Below, one piece after another: positions 1-6,370 of a DNA stretch of 23,317 nt; positions within the stretch are counted from its first letter, which is position 1, and each line of letters opens with the position of its first letter. The stretch comes from Bacteroidales bacterium (GTDB lineage Bacteria > Bacteroidota > Bacteroidia > Bacteroidales > UBA932), in NCBI GenBank assembly GCA_009774765.1, contig VSOK01000023.1:18982-42298 (forward strand), in the 5' to 3' direction. The translations under genes were made by a program, and so were the position numbers. The notes under the pieces were generated by a model. That model did no database searches and was not told the origin of the DNA. It saw only the letters and a program-made list of their open reading frames with translations.

Positions 1-120
1 CCACAAGGAAGGTGGGTTCGTGTAACACACTACACGTCAACAAGTTACAAAACAGTATTTCACATATAAGGCATACTATTTTATAACACGCTGTATTCCA
101 ATAGATTGCAAGAACCCACC
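1..120. repeat. Long imperfect palindrome, copy 1
   Basis: A 48-bp left arm (11-58), a 14-bp loop (59-72) and a 48-bp right arm (73-120) form an imperfect inverted repeat. The outer ends are GGTGGGTTC and GAACCCACC, and the inner ends pair around AAAACAGTAT. The same unit recurs at 239 and 538. Positions 1-58 are identical in all three copies. The copy is probably cut by the window edge, because copies 2 and 3 carry a conserved 28-bp block just upstream. No transposase or recombinase gene is visible nearby. It could be a MITE-like element, a structured RNA, or a protein-binding palindrome; the sequence alone does not decide. Confidence 0.85.
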
Positions 121-210
121 CTGTCAAGAATGCCAACCATCACACAAAAATGACCAGATCACTAAAGCAGACAGACAAGGCAGACAATCAGTCAAGCCAG
201 ACTGATGACT
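121..210. repeat. CAGAC-rich spacer 1
   Basis: The spacer between palindromes 1 and 2 is rich in CAGAC and GACAAG words and poor in T on the plus strand. It begins with a CACACAAAAA..GACCAGATCAC segment that recurs in spacer 2, so the tandem unit covers spacer plus palindrome. No open reading frame with coding character is visible. Confidence 0.6.
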
Positions 211-358
211 GACGGGCACTGCATACGGTGTCCGATGGCCACAAGGAAGGTGGGTTCGTGTAACACACTACACGTCAACAAGTTACAAAACAGTATTTCA
301 CATATAAGGCATACTGATTTATAACACGCTGTATTCCAACAGGTTGCAAGAACCCTCC
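211..358. repeat. Long imperfect palindrome, copy 2, with upstream conserved block
   Basis: A conserved 28-bp block (211-238) precedes the shared 58-bp block (239-296). The palindrome has its left arm at 249-296, loop at 297-310 and right arm at 311-358. The right arm differs from copy 1 at several positions (for example ACCCTCC for ACCCACC), while the left arm is unchanged. The start is offset 238 bp from copy 1. Confidence 0.87.
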
Positions 359-509
359 CCGTCAGAGGAAGCTGCACATCACACAAAAAGACCAGATCAC
401 CAAAGCAGACGGGCAAGACAGACTGACAGACAAACAATCAAAACAGAAAGATGGACAGACAAGAAAGATTAATAATCAAGAGAAACAAGGAGGTAAGGCA
501 GACAATCAA
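359..509. repeat. CAGAC-rich spacer 2
   Basis: This is homologous to spacer 1 but about 60 bp longer. The extra length is further purine-rich, T-poor repeats of CAGAC, GACAAG and AATCAA words, as expected from local slippage or duplication. It contains no credible gene; the long minus-strand frame across it (192-437) is only a by-product of the T-poor sequence. Confidence 0.6.
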
Positions 510-657
510 GACGGGCACTGCATATGGTGTCCGATGTCCACAAGGAAGGTGGGTTCGTGTAACACACTACACGTCAACAAGTTACAAAACAGTATATTCC
601 ATATAAGGTATACTGTTTTATAACGCATTGTAGTTCAATAAATTGCAAGCACCCACC
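510..657. repeat. Long imperfect palindrome, copy 3, with upstream conserved block
   Basis: The upstream block (510-537) matches 211-238 except at two positions. The shared 58-bp block is 538-595, with the left arm at 548-595, loop at 596-609 and right arm at 610-657. The inner stem is the best paired of the three: GTTACAAAACAGTAT faces ATACTGTTTTATAAC. The outer right arm is the most diverged (GCACCCACC). This is the last copy; nothing similar follows 660. Confidence 0.87.
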
Positions 658-1026
658 CTGTTGAAAATATGATGTCGGATCATAACCTTGCCCCAAAAGT
701 CATTTTCACGCAAAAAAGCTTGGAGTCTGTTTAAATTTATCAAGGAAAAAACAGTCTCTTGATCAACATTCAAAAAATATTTCCACATTCGCAAATTTGG
801 CTACATTTGCCGCGCAAATCAATCATACTGATAAAAGATTACATCTCCACGGCAATTCGGACTTAGTCTGAAAGAGATGGGACGGCTCTTCTTTTAGTAG
901 TTTATAGTTTTTCAGTATCCCGTCTGCTGAATTCAAATCCACCTTGCAGAAGCTGGACTGTGAATTCATGCATTGCCAATACACTATTCCGCATTCCGGC
1001 TTCCAGGGTTTAAACATCATATTATC
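658..1026. other. Intergenic stretch without a convincing gene
   Basis: AT-rich sequence between the repeats and the lipocalin-like pseudogene. One TACATTTG (802-809) fits the Bacteroidota -7 box TAnnTTTG, but I see no well-placed -33 TTG and no gene at a suitable distance. A 65-codon minus-strand frame (1020-823) begins ATG ATG and encodes a Trp/Cys-containing peptide that I do not recognise. It has no detectable domain, signal peptide or promoter and could be a chance frame or a gene remnant. Confidence 0.5.
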
Positions 1027-1453
1027 ATAAAAAACAACATTTTCAAGCTTGTATGCTCAACATTGTTGGCATTGTGTACCGGAACGTTCACATCATGCGA
1101 CCTGCTCGGTGATGGGAACCCTGACTTCAAGTTCAAAAAAAGAGCATGAAGTTCTTATGGGCAAATGGATATGCAATTCCTATTTAGAGGGCGAACCGTA
1201 CACGCTACAGTTTACCTTTCACAAAAACGGAAAGGTAAATGTGCGTGAAATCTTCGAGGGCGATGATTTCAGCACAGAAATGCTATTCAACATCGAAGGA
1301 GACCTCAGCGAAGGTGCTGAAGTAATCATTTTCGGAGGAAAGGGAATGGATGGCAGACCTGCAGAAGCCAGGACTTTTGTCGTCACTGTCAACGGAGACG
1401 AGGCCATCTTCATCGAAGATGGAGAAGAAATGGTTTTCAAACGGGAAGAATAA
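1027..1453 (+). pseudogene. Lipocalin-like small lipoprotein, start lost and frameshifted
   Basis: Read from 1027, the frame gives a good lipoprotein signal: (I)KNNIFKLVC, then a Leu/Ala-rich core and lipobox FTSC with Cys at position 24. It then reads DLLGDGNPDFKFKK and runs into TGA at 1147. From the A7 run at 1135-1141, the +1-shifted frame continues EHEVLMGKW and on to the TAA at 1453. This part is a beta-rich domain with an LMGKW opening and alternating strands, like lipocalin-like domains of Bacteroidota lipoproteins. Removing one A restores 142 codons including the stop. The expected ATG is ATA at 1027. Two independent lesions suggest a decaying gene, although a sequencing slip in the A run plus a rare start codon is possible. 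A 134-codon frame from TTG at 1049 can be drawn but destroys the signal peptide. Confidence 0.7.
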
Positions 1454-1476
1454 CGCTTAGCAAGCGATTATACGAC

Positions 1477-1514
1477 AACGAGGAATTGCATTTTTGCAAT
1501 TCCTCGTTATTTTA
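1477..1514. terminator. Terminator hairpin between convergent genes
   Basis: A perfect 14-bp stem (1477-1490 with 1495-1508) with a TTTT loop sits between the pseudogene stop (1453) and the fumarase stop (1515). On the plus strand it is followed by ATTTTAT. On the minus strand no T-tract follows, so intrinsic termination of fumarase there would be weaker. Confidence 0.75.
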
Positions 1515-3125
1515 TCAGGCGATGGTCTTGAAGAAGTCGTTGCCTTTGTCGTCCACAAGGATGAATGCAGGGAAATCCTCGACGCGGATTTTCCAGATGG
1601 CCTCCATACCGAGCTCCGGATATTCCACACATTCGATGGACTTGATGTTGTTCTGGGCAAGGATGGCTGCAGGACCTCCGATGGATCCGAGATAGAATCC
1701 TCCGTGTTTCTGACAAGCGTCTGTGACAGCCTGTGAACGGTTACCCTTGGCAAGCATAATCATAGAACCGCCCTTGCTCTGGAACAAGTCCACATAAGGG
1801 TCCATACGTCCGGCAGTGGTCGGTCCCATAGAACCGCATGCCATTCCTGCAGGAGTCTTGGCAGGACCAGCATAATATATAGGATGGTCCTTCAGGTACT
1901 GAGGCATCTCCTCTCCCCTGTCAAGACGTTCCTTGATTTTCGCGTGAGCGATATCACGCCCTACTATAATAGTACCGTTAAGGCTGAGACGGGTAGCCAC
2001 AGGATATTTGGTGAGAACCTTCAAAATCTCGCTCATAGGCTGGTCGAGGTCAATCTTCACGGCATCTCCCTCACCTGCCTGACGAAGCTCCTCAGGGATA
2101 AGACGTCCAGGATTGTCATCGAGTTTCTCGATCCAGATACCGTCCTTGTTTATCTTGCATTTGATGTTCCTGTCAGCCGAACAGCTCACACCGAGTCCTA
2201 CTGGACAGCTGGCACCGTGGCGCGGAAGACGGATGATACGCACATCGTGCGCGTAGTATTTTCCTCCGAACTGCGCTCCGAGGCCGATTTTATGAGCCTC
2301 TTCAAGCACCTGTTTCTCAAGTTCGATGTCACGGAAAGCGCGTCCTGTCTCGTCACCTGTAGTCGGAAGTTCATCATAATAATGAGTAGAAGCCAGCTTC
2401 ACTGTCAGCAGGTTCTTCTCGGCTGAAGTTCCTCCTATAACAAACGCTATATGGTAAGGAGGGCATGCAGCCGTTCCGAGAGTTTTCATCTTTGCCACAA
2501 GGAAAGGCACAAGGGTCTGAGGGTTCAGTATCGCCTTGGTCTCCTGGTAGAGATAGGTCTTGTTGGCAGAACCTCCTCCCTTTGTAACGCAAAGGAAATG
2601 GTATTCCATACCTTCAGTAGCCTCGATGTCAATCTGCGCAGGAAGGTTGCACTTGGTATTGACCTCGTCATACATGGTAAGCGGAGCGTTCTGCGAATAA
2701 CGGAGATTCTCCTCTGTGTAAGTCTTATAGACTCCAAGAGAAAGAGCTTCCTCGTCACTATAGCCTGTCCAGACCTGCTGGCCTTTTTCGCCATGGATAA
2801 TGGCAGTTCCGGTGTCCTGGCAGAAAGGGAGCTTGCCCTTTGCAGCCACCTCTGCGTTGCGAAGGAAAGTCAGCGCAACATATTTGTCGTTCTCGCTCGC
2901 CTCTGGATCAGAAAGGATTTTTGCAACCTGAGCGTTATGCTCCGGACGCAGCATAAACGACACGTCACGGAATGCGGCATTTGCCATAGCGGTCAAACCT
3001 TCCTTCTCAATCTTAAGCATAGGCTTGCCTTCAAATTCCCCGACAGACACATGGTCCTTAGTCAGAAGGTAGTATTCAGTCTTGTCCTCACCAAGCTGAA
3101 ACATAGGTGCATATTTGAATTCCAT
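1515..3125 (-). CDS. fum: Class I (4Fe-4S) fumarate hydratase
   Basis: The 536-residue enzyme interconverts fumarate and (S)-malate in the cytoplasm, serving the reductive branch toward succinate in anaerobic Bacteroidales. Visible class I motifs are FCQDTGTA with Cys102, KGGGSANK (183-189), Cys221 in GTAACPPYH, and RHGASCPVGLGVSCSADRN with Cys315. The spacing of Cys102, Cys221 and Cys315 matches the three cluster ligands of FumA. The beta-subunit part carries CGSMGPTTAGRMDPY. Length equals that of single-chain FumA/FumB; the split alpha/beta form is excluded. It lies 19 bp downstream of prfB on the same strand, so the two are probably co-transcribed. The oxygen-labile cluster fits an anaerobe. 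The family is certain; fumA versus fumB naming is not meaningful here. Confidence 0.96.
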   Translation of the reverse strand: MEFKYAPMFQLGEDKTEYYLLTKDHVSVGEFEGKPMLKIEKEGLTAMANAAFRDVSFMLRPEHNAQVAKILSDPEASENDKYVALTFLRNAEVAAKGKLPFCQDTGTAIIHGEKGQQVWTGYSDEEALSLGVYKTYTEENLRYSQNAPLTMYDEVNTKCNLPAQIDIEATEGMEYHFLCVTKGGGSANKTYLYQETKAILNPQTLVPFLVAKMKTLGTAACPPYHIAFVIGGTSAEKNLLTVKLASTHYYDELPTTGDETGRAFRDIELEKQVLEEAHKIGLGAQFGGKYYAHDVRIIRLPRHGASCPVGLGVSCSADRNIKCKINKDGIWIEKLDDNPGRLIPEELRQAGEGDAVKIDLDQPMSEILKVLTKYPVATRLSLNGTIIVGRDIAHAKIKERLDRGEEMPQYLKDHPIYYAGPAKTPAGMACGSMGPTTAGRMDPYVDLFQSKGGSMIMLAKGNRSQAVTDACQKHGGFYLGSIGGPAAILAQNNIKSIECVEYPELGMEAIWKIRVEDFPAFILVDDKGNDFFKTIA

Positions 3126-3144
3126 AATATTATTGTTGAATATA

Positions 3145-4260
3145 TCAATCTTTATTGCCGCCCATAAGATAGACCTTCATAAACTCATTGAGGTCCCCGT
3201 CAAGAACCCCCTGAGTGTCGGAAGTCTCATATCCGGTACGCAGGTCCTTTACCATCTTATAAGGATGCAGTACATAACTGCGTATCTGCGAGCCCCATTC
3301 AATCTTCTTCTTCTGTCCTTCAAGCTCGGCCTGTTTTTCCTGCCTTTTCTTAAGCTCTATGTCATAAAGACGTGATTTGAGGATACGCAGAGCATTCTGC
3401 CTGTTGTCAAGCTGGGAACGTGTCTCAGTGTTTTCAACCACGATACCTGAAGGGATATGCCTGACACGCACTCCCGTCTCCACCTTATTGACATTCTGCC
3501 CTCCGGCGCCGCTGGAACGGTATGTATCCCATTCAAGGTCTCCGGGATTGATTTCAATTTCTATCGTATCATCCACAAGCGGATAGACAAAAGCCGAAGA
3601 GAATGTAGTCTGGCGTTTTCCCTGGGCATTGAACGGAGAAATGCGCACAAGACGGTGCACTCCGCTTTCAGCCTTGAGGTACCCGAAGGCATAATCCCCT
3701 TCAAACTGTATCGTGACAGACTTGATCCCCACATCCTCGCCGTCCAGAATATCCGTGACAGTCACCTTGTATCCGTTGCGCTCACCCCAGCGCATATACA
3801 TACGCATAAGCATTGCAGACCAGTCGTTTGCCTCAGTTCCTCCGGCACCGGAGTTGATTGTCAGAATGGCCCCTAGGCTGTCACCCTCCTCTCCAAGCAT
3901 ATTGCGTAGCTCAAGAGCTTCGATCTCAGCCTCCACATCCTTGTAGGCCAACTCCAGCTCCCTGACTTCGTCCGTCTGCGCATCCTCCTGTTCCCCCGAT
4001 ATGCTCTCCTTTGCAAATTCATAAAGCACATCAAGATCCGCCACTCCTGCCGCTACCTTGTCATACCCGGACACCCAGAATTTGACGGCAGCAAGCTCCT
4101 TAAGGAATTTTTCCGCCTCCTTGGCATCATTCCAGAAATCCGGAGCGAGGGTCTTCTCCTGCCTGGCATCCACATCCGCACGCTTCGCCTCTATATCCAG
4201 GCATCTGTTCAATATATCCACTCTCTTGGAAAGAGCATTTATCTGTTCTGCAGTTATCAT
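3145..4260 (-). CDS. prfB: Peptide chain release factor 2
   Basis: RF2 recognises UGA and UAA stop codons and triggers peptidyl-tRNA hydrolysis on the ribosome. The 371-residue product has the RF2 signature tripeptide SPF (in RISPFNAQGKR) and the catalytic GGQ loop (SSGAGGQNVNKVET). I start at MITAEQINAL because this aligns with the RF2 N-terminus; the frame stays open for 25 more codons upstream (to 4335), but those do not resemble RF2. Unlike E. coli prfB, the N-terminal part reads straight through (DILNRCLDIEAKR) with no internal UGA, so the autoregulatory +1 frameshift is absent. It is transcribed divergently from murI and lies upstream of fumarase. Confidence 0.96.
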   Translation of the reverse strand: MITAEQINALSKRVDILNRCLDIEAKRADVDARQEKTLAPDFWNDAKEAEKFLKELAAVKFWVSGYDKVAAGVADLDVLYEFAKESISGEQEDAQTDEVRELELAYKDVEAEIEALELRNMLGEEGDSLGAILTINSGAGGTEANDWSAMLMRMYMRWGERNGYKVTVTDILDGEDVGIKSVTIQFEGDYAFGYLKAESGVHRLVRISPFNAQGKRQTTFSSAFVYPLVDDTIEIEINPGDLEWDTYRSSGAGGQNVNKVETGVRVRHIPSGIVVENTETRSQLDNRQNALRILKSRLYDIELKKRQEKQAELEGQKKKIEWGSQIRSYVLHPYKMVKDLRTGYETSDTQGVLDGDLNEFMKVYLMGGNKD

Positions 4261-4286
4261 ATCCGACTCAACTTTCTCAAACAGGG

Positions 4287-4294
4287 CAAAGATA
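4287..4294 (-). promoter_or_regulatory. Candidate -7 box for prfB-fum
   Basis: The minus strand reads TATCTTTG, an exact TAnnTTTG box of the Bacteroidota primary sigma factor, about 26 bp upstream of the chosen prfB start. I see no good -33 TTTG at the expected distance. Its position supports the start at 4260 rather than the longer frame, whose first codons would lie upstream of transcription. Confidence 0.5.
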
Positions 4295-4318
4295 ATACAG
4301 TTTTGCGATTTTAATGAA

Positions 4319-4350
4319 TTGTTTTCATAAAACATATTCCGTTAATTTTG
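4319..4350 (+). promoter_or_regulatory. Candidate promoter for murI
   Basis: TTG at 4319-4321 is followed after 21 bp by TAATTTTG at 4343-4350 (TAnnTTTG). A second TAATTTTG sits directly after it (4351-4358). The murI ATG is at 4393, leaving a leader of about 35-40 nt. Confidence 0.5.
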
Positions 4351-4392
4351 TAATTTTGCAGGCCACGCAAAAAACAGAGGTACCCAAAAGAG

Positions 4393-5154
4393 ATGATAGG
4401 CATTTTCGATTCAGGAGTAGGCGGACTGTCAGTCTTCAGGGAGATAAGAAAAGTTCTTCCAGACCAGAAATACATATATTATTCGGACAATGCACATTGC
4501 CCGTACGGGGAAAAATCCCAGGAATATATAATATCCAGAGCGAAGAGCATCACCGACTTTCTCATCAGCCAGGGAGCCGAAGTCATAGTCGTAGCCTGCA
4601 ATACCGCCACCGCGGCAGCCATCTCCACATTGCGCGCCGGATACAGCATTCCGTTCATCGGGATGGAGCCGGCCGTGAAACCGGCAGCCCTCTCCACAAA
4701 GACAGGGACAATAGGCGTGCTCGCCACAGCCGGCACTCTCAAAGGATCGAAATACCTCAACACAAGAGACAGATTTTCAGACGGGGTAAAAGTTGCCGAA
4801 CATATAGGAAAAGGATTTGTCGAGCTTGTTGAAAACGGGATTTTTACAGGAGAGGAAGCCGAAGCCACAGTAAAGGCAAGCCTTGCCCCGCTCCTTGAAA
4901 CAGGGGCCGACACCATAGTGCTCGGCTGTACGCACTACCCTTTTCTGCTTGAAAGCATGAAAAAAGTGGCAGCCTCCGTCTCGCCTGACAGGAATGTCAG
5001 CTTCATAGACCCGGCACCGGCTGTCGCCCAGCACCTCATAGACGTAATGGACCAATACGGCATAAGACATTCAGACGACACTGACAGACAGGCAGTTGCA
5101 CTATACGCATCAGGCAAAAGCGACACATTGGACAAGCTGTTTGAAGCACTATAG
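4393..5154 (+). CDS. murI: Glutamate racemase
   Basis: This enzyme makes D-glutamate from L-glutamate for the second residue of the peptidoglycan stem peptide, in the cytoplasm. The 253-residue chain begins IGIFDSGVGGLSV, the usual N-terminal motif with the catalytic-site Asp and Ser. It has the two catalytic cysteines in VVACNTATAAA (Cys69) and VLGCTHYPFL (Cys179). Other conserved pieces are the YSDNAHCPYGEKS loop and GMEPAVKPA. Length is normal for the family. It is transcribed alone, divergent from prfB. The next gene starts 87 bp downstream behind a sigma-54 type promoter, so co-transcription with the efflux genes is possible but not required. Confidence 0.96.
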   Translation: MIGIFDSGVGGLSVFREIRKVLPDQKYIYYSDNAHCPYGEKSQEYIISRAKSITDFLISQGAEVIVVACNTATAAAISTLRAGYSIPFIGMEPAVKPAALSTKTGTIGVLATAGTLKGSKYLNTRDRFSDGVKVAEHIGKGFVELVENGIFTGEEAEATVKASLAPLLETGADTIVLGCTHYPFLLESMKKVAASVSPDRNVSFIDPAPAVAQHLIDVMDQYGIRHSDDTDRQAVALYASGKSDTLDKLFEAL

Positions 5155-5172
5155 TTGGCACGATTTTTGCAA
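5155..5172 (+). promoter_or_regulatory. Sigma-54 (RpoN) promoter before the efflux operon
   Basis: The sequence TTGGCACGATTTTTGCAA starts immediately after the murI stop. It matches the -24/-12 consensus TGGCACG-N4-TTGCA exactly, with GG (5157-5158) and GC (5169-5170) separated by 10 bp. Transcription would begin near 5180-5184, about 60 nt before the first efflux gene. No primary-sigma TAnnTTTG box is visible in this gap. I found no enhancer-binding-protein gene in the window. Confidence 0.75.
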
Positions 5173-5179
5173 TAGTATC

Positions 5180-5208
5180 GGGCTTCTCTTTTCTGCTCTG
5201 AGAAGCCC
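5180..5208 (+). other. Hairpin in the leader of the efflux operon
   Basis: GGGCTTCTC (5180-5188) pairs perfectly with GAGAAGCCC (5200-5208) around an 11-nt pyrimidine-rich loop. No T-tract follows on the plus strand, so it is not a standard intrinsic terminator of murI. If the sigma-54 promoter is used, this stem would form the extreme 5' end of the mRNA and could stabilise it. Confidence 0.55.
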
Positions 5209-5241
5209 TGCGTACGCAAAAAAATAAATAAACAAAAATAT

Positions 5242-6345
5242 ATGAAAGGATTTAATGTACTTACAGTCAGCCTATGTCTGATTGCAGGCCTGACAGCGTG
5301 CAGCCAGCAGACAAAAGTGGCGCAGCAACAGAGCGCGTCCTACCCTGTATTGAAGGTATCAATCCAGGACAGGACACTTTCAACAAGCTATTCAGCTATA
5401 ATTGAAGGAAAACAATTTGTGGAAATACGTCCGCAGGTATCCGGAATCGTAACCAATGTATTGGTAAAAGAAGGAGCTCAGGTAAAAAAGGGACAGACTC
5501 TTTTTGTCATAGACACAATCCCGTATGCCGCCGTATACCATCAGGCAAAGGCCGCCGTAGCTTCAGCCGAGGCACAGGAGGCGACCGCCAGATTGTCATT
5601 GGAAGGAAAAAAGGAGCTGTATAAAGAGAAAGTGATTTCCGACTTCGAGCTGCAGACCGCACAGAACACATACAGCACAGCCGTAGCCGCACTTGCACAG
5701 GCCAGGGCACAGGAAGCCAATGCAGCCAACAACCTTTCATTCGCAAAAGTCAAAAGCCCGGTAAACGGTTCTGCCGGAATGACATCAATCCGTGTAGGAA
5801 CATTGGTCAGCGCATCTATGGGCCAGTCGCTAATAAACGTTTCGGACAACTCCCAGATGTATGTATATTTCTCCCTGCCTGAGAAGGAAGTCCTCAGCCT
5901 TACATCGGAATACGGTTCAATAGAAAAGACCATTGCAGCATATCCTGAGGTCAGCCTGACCACAAGCGACGGAGAACTTTACGAGCACAAGGGCAGGATT
6001 GACGTAATCAGCGGAATAGTCGACAACGGCACCGTCAGACTGAGGGCCGTGTTCGAAAATCCTCAGGGACGTCTTATGAGCGGAGGATCCGGAAGGATTA
6101 CAATCCCTTACGAGAAAAAGGGCTGCATAGTGATACCTCAGGAGGCTACATACGAAGTCCAGGACAGGATTTTCACATACAAGGTTATCGACGGCAAGGC
6201 TGTCGCCACTGGAATAAAAGTCTTCAAAATCAACGACGGCAAAGAATATATAGTTGAAGACGGTCTTGAAGAAGGAGACATCATCGTAGCCAAAGGCGCA
6301 AGCCTCATAAAGGAAGGAACAGCCATCACAGCCTCAGAAGAATAG
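5242..6345 (+). CDS. RND efflux periplasmic adaptor (membrane fusion protein)
   Basis: This 367-residue adaptor links the inner-membrane pump to the outer-membrane channel of the tripartite system encoded here. The N-terminus MKGFNVLTVSLCLIAGLTAC ends in a lipobox with Cys20, so it is probably lipid-anchored like AcrA. Next come a biotinyl-lipoyl-like half (VEIRPQVSGIVTNVLVKEG), an Ala/Gln/Glu-rich alpha-helical hairpin (about 95-165), the second lipoyl half (FAKVKSPVNGSAG), and a beta-barrel and membrane-proximal part (to EEGDIIVAKGASLIKEG). The start follows an A-rich leader (ATAAATAAACAAAAATAT), usual for Bacteroidota. The pump gene starts 25 bp downstream. The substrate cannot be read from the sequence. 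Confidence 0.93.
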   Translation: MKGFNVLTVSLCLIAGLTACSQQTKVAQQQSASYPVLKVSIQDRTLSTSYSAIIEGKQFVEIRPQVSGIVTNVLVKEGAQVKKGQTLFVIDTIPYAAVYHQAKAAVASAEAQEATARLSLEGKKELYKEKVISDFELQTAQNTYSTAVAALAQARAQEANAANNLSFAKVKSPVNGSAGMTSIRVGTLVSASMGQSLINVSDNSQMYVYFSLPEKEVLSLTSEYGSIEKTIAAYPEVSLTTSDGELYEHKGRIDVISGIVDNGTVRLRAVFENPQGRLMSGGSGRITIPYEKKGCIVIPQEATYEVQDRIFTYKVIDGKAVATGIKVFKINDGKEYIVEDGLEEGDIIVAKGASLIKEGTAITASEE

Positions 6346-6370
6346 TCAGAAGAAGAAATTTTAATCATCT

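Noticed and set aside
192..437. 81-codon minus-strand frame across the repeats
   Set aside because: It spans palindrome copy 2 and the T-poor spacers, and its Cys/Leu-rich product simply reflects that base skew. No domain or promoter.
1..657. CRISPR array or integron attC array
   Set aside because: Units are far longer than CRISPR repeats, spacers are homologous to each other, no cas genes are present, attC core sites (RYYYAAC/GTTRRRY) are not properly placed, and there is no integrase or cassette gene.
802..809. TACATTTG as a promoter -7 box
   Set aside because: It matches TAnnTTTG, but no -33 element and no gene at a reasonable distance support it.
823..1020. 65-codon minus-strand frame
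   Set aside because: No recognisable domain, no signal peptide and no promoter; described under the intergenic stretch as doubtful rather than called a gene.
1884..2426. 180-codon plus-strand frame opposite fumarase
   Set aside because: Shadow of the conserved minus-strand fumarase, which has all catalytic motifs.
2451..3167. 238-codon plus-strand frame opposite fumarase
   Set aside because: Antisense shadow with no family features; it also runs into the prfB end.
4261..4335. 25-codon N-terminal extension of prfB
   Set aside because: It does not resemble RF2 and overlaps the TATCTTTG promoter box; MITAEQ matches the family start.
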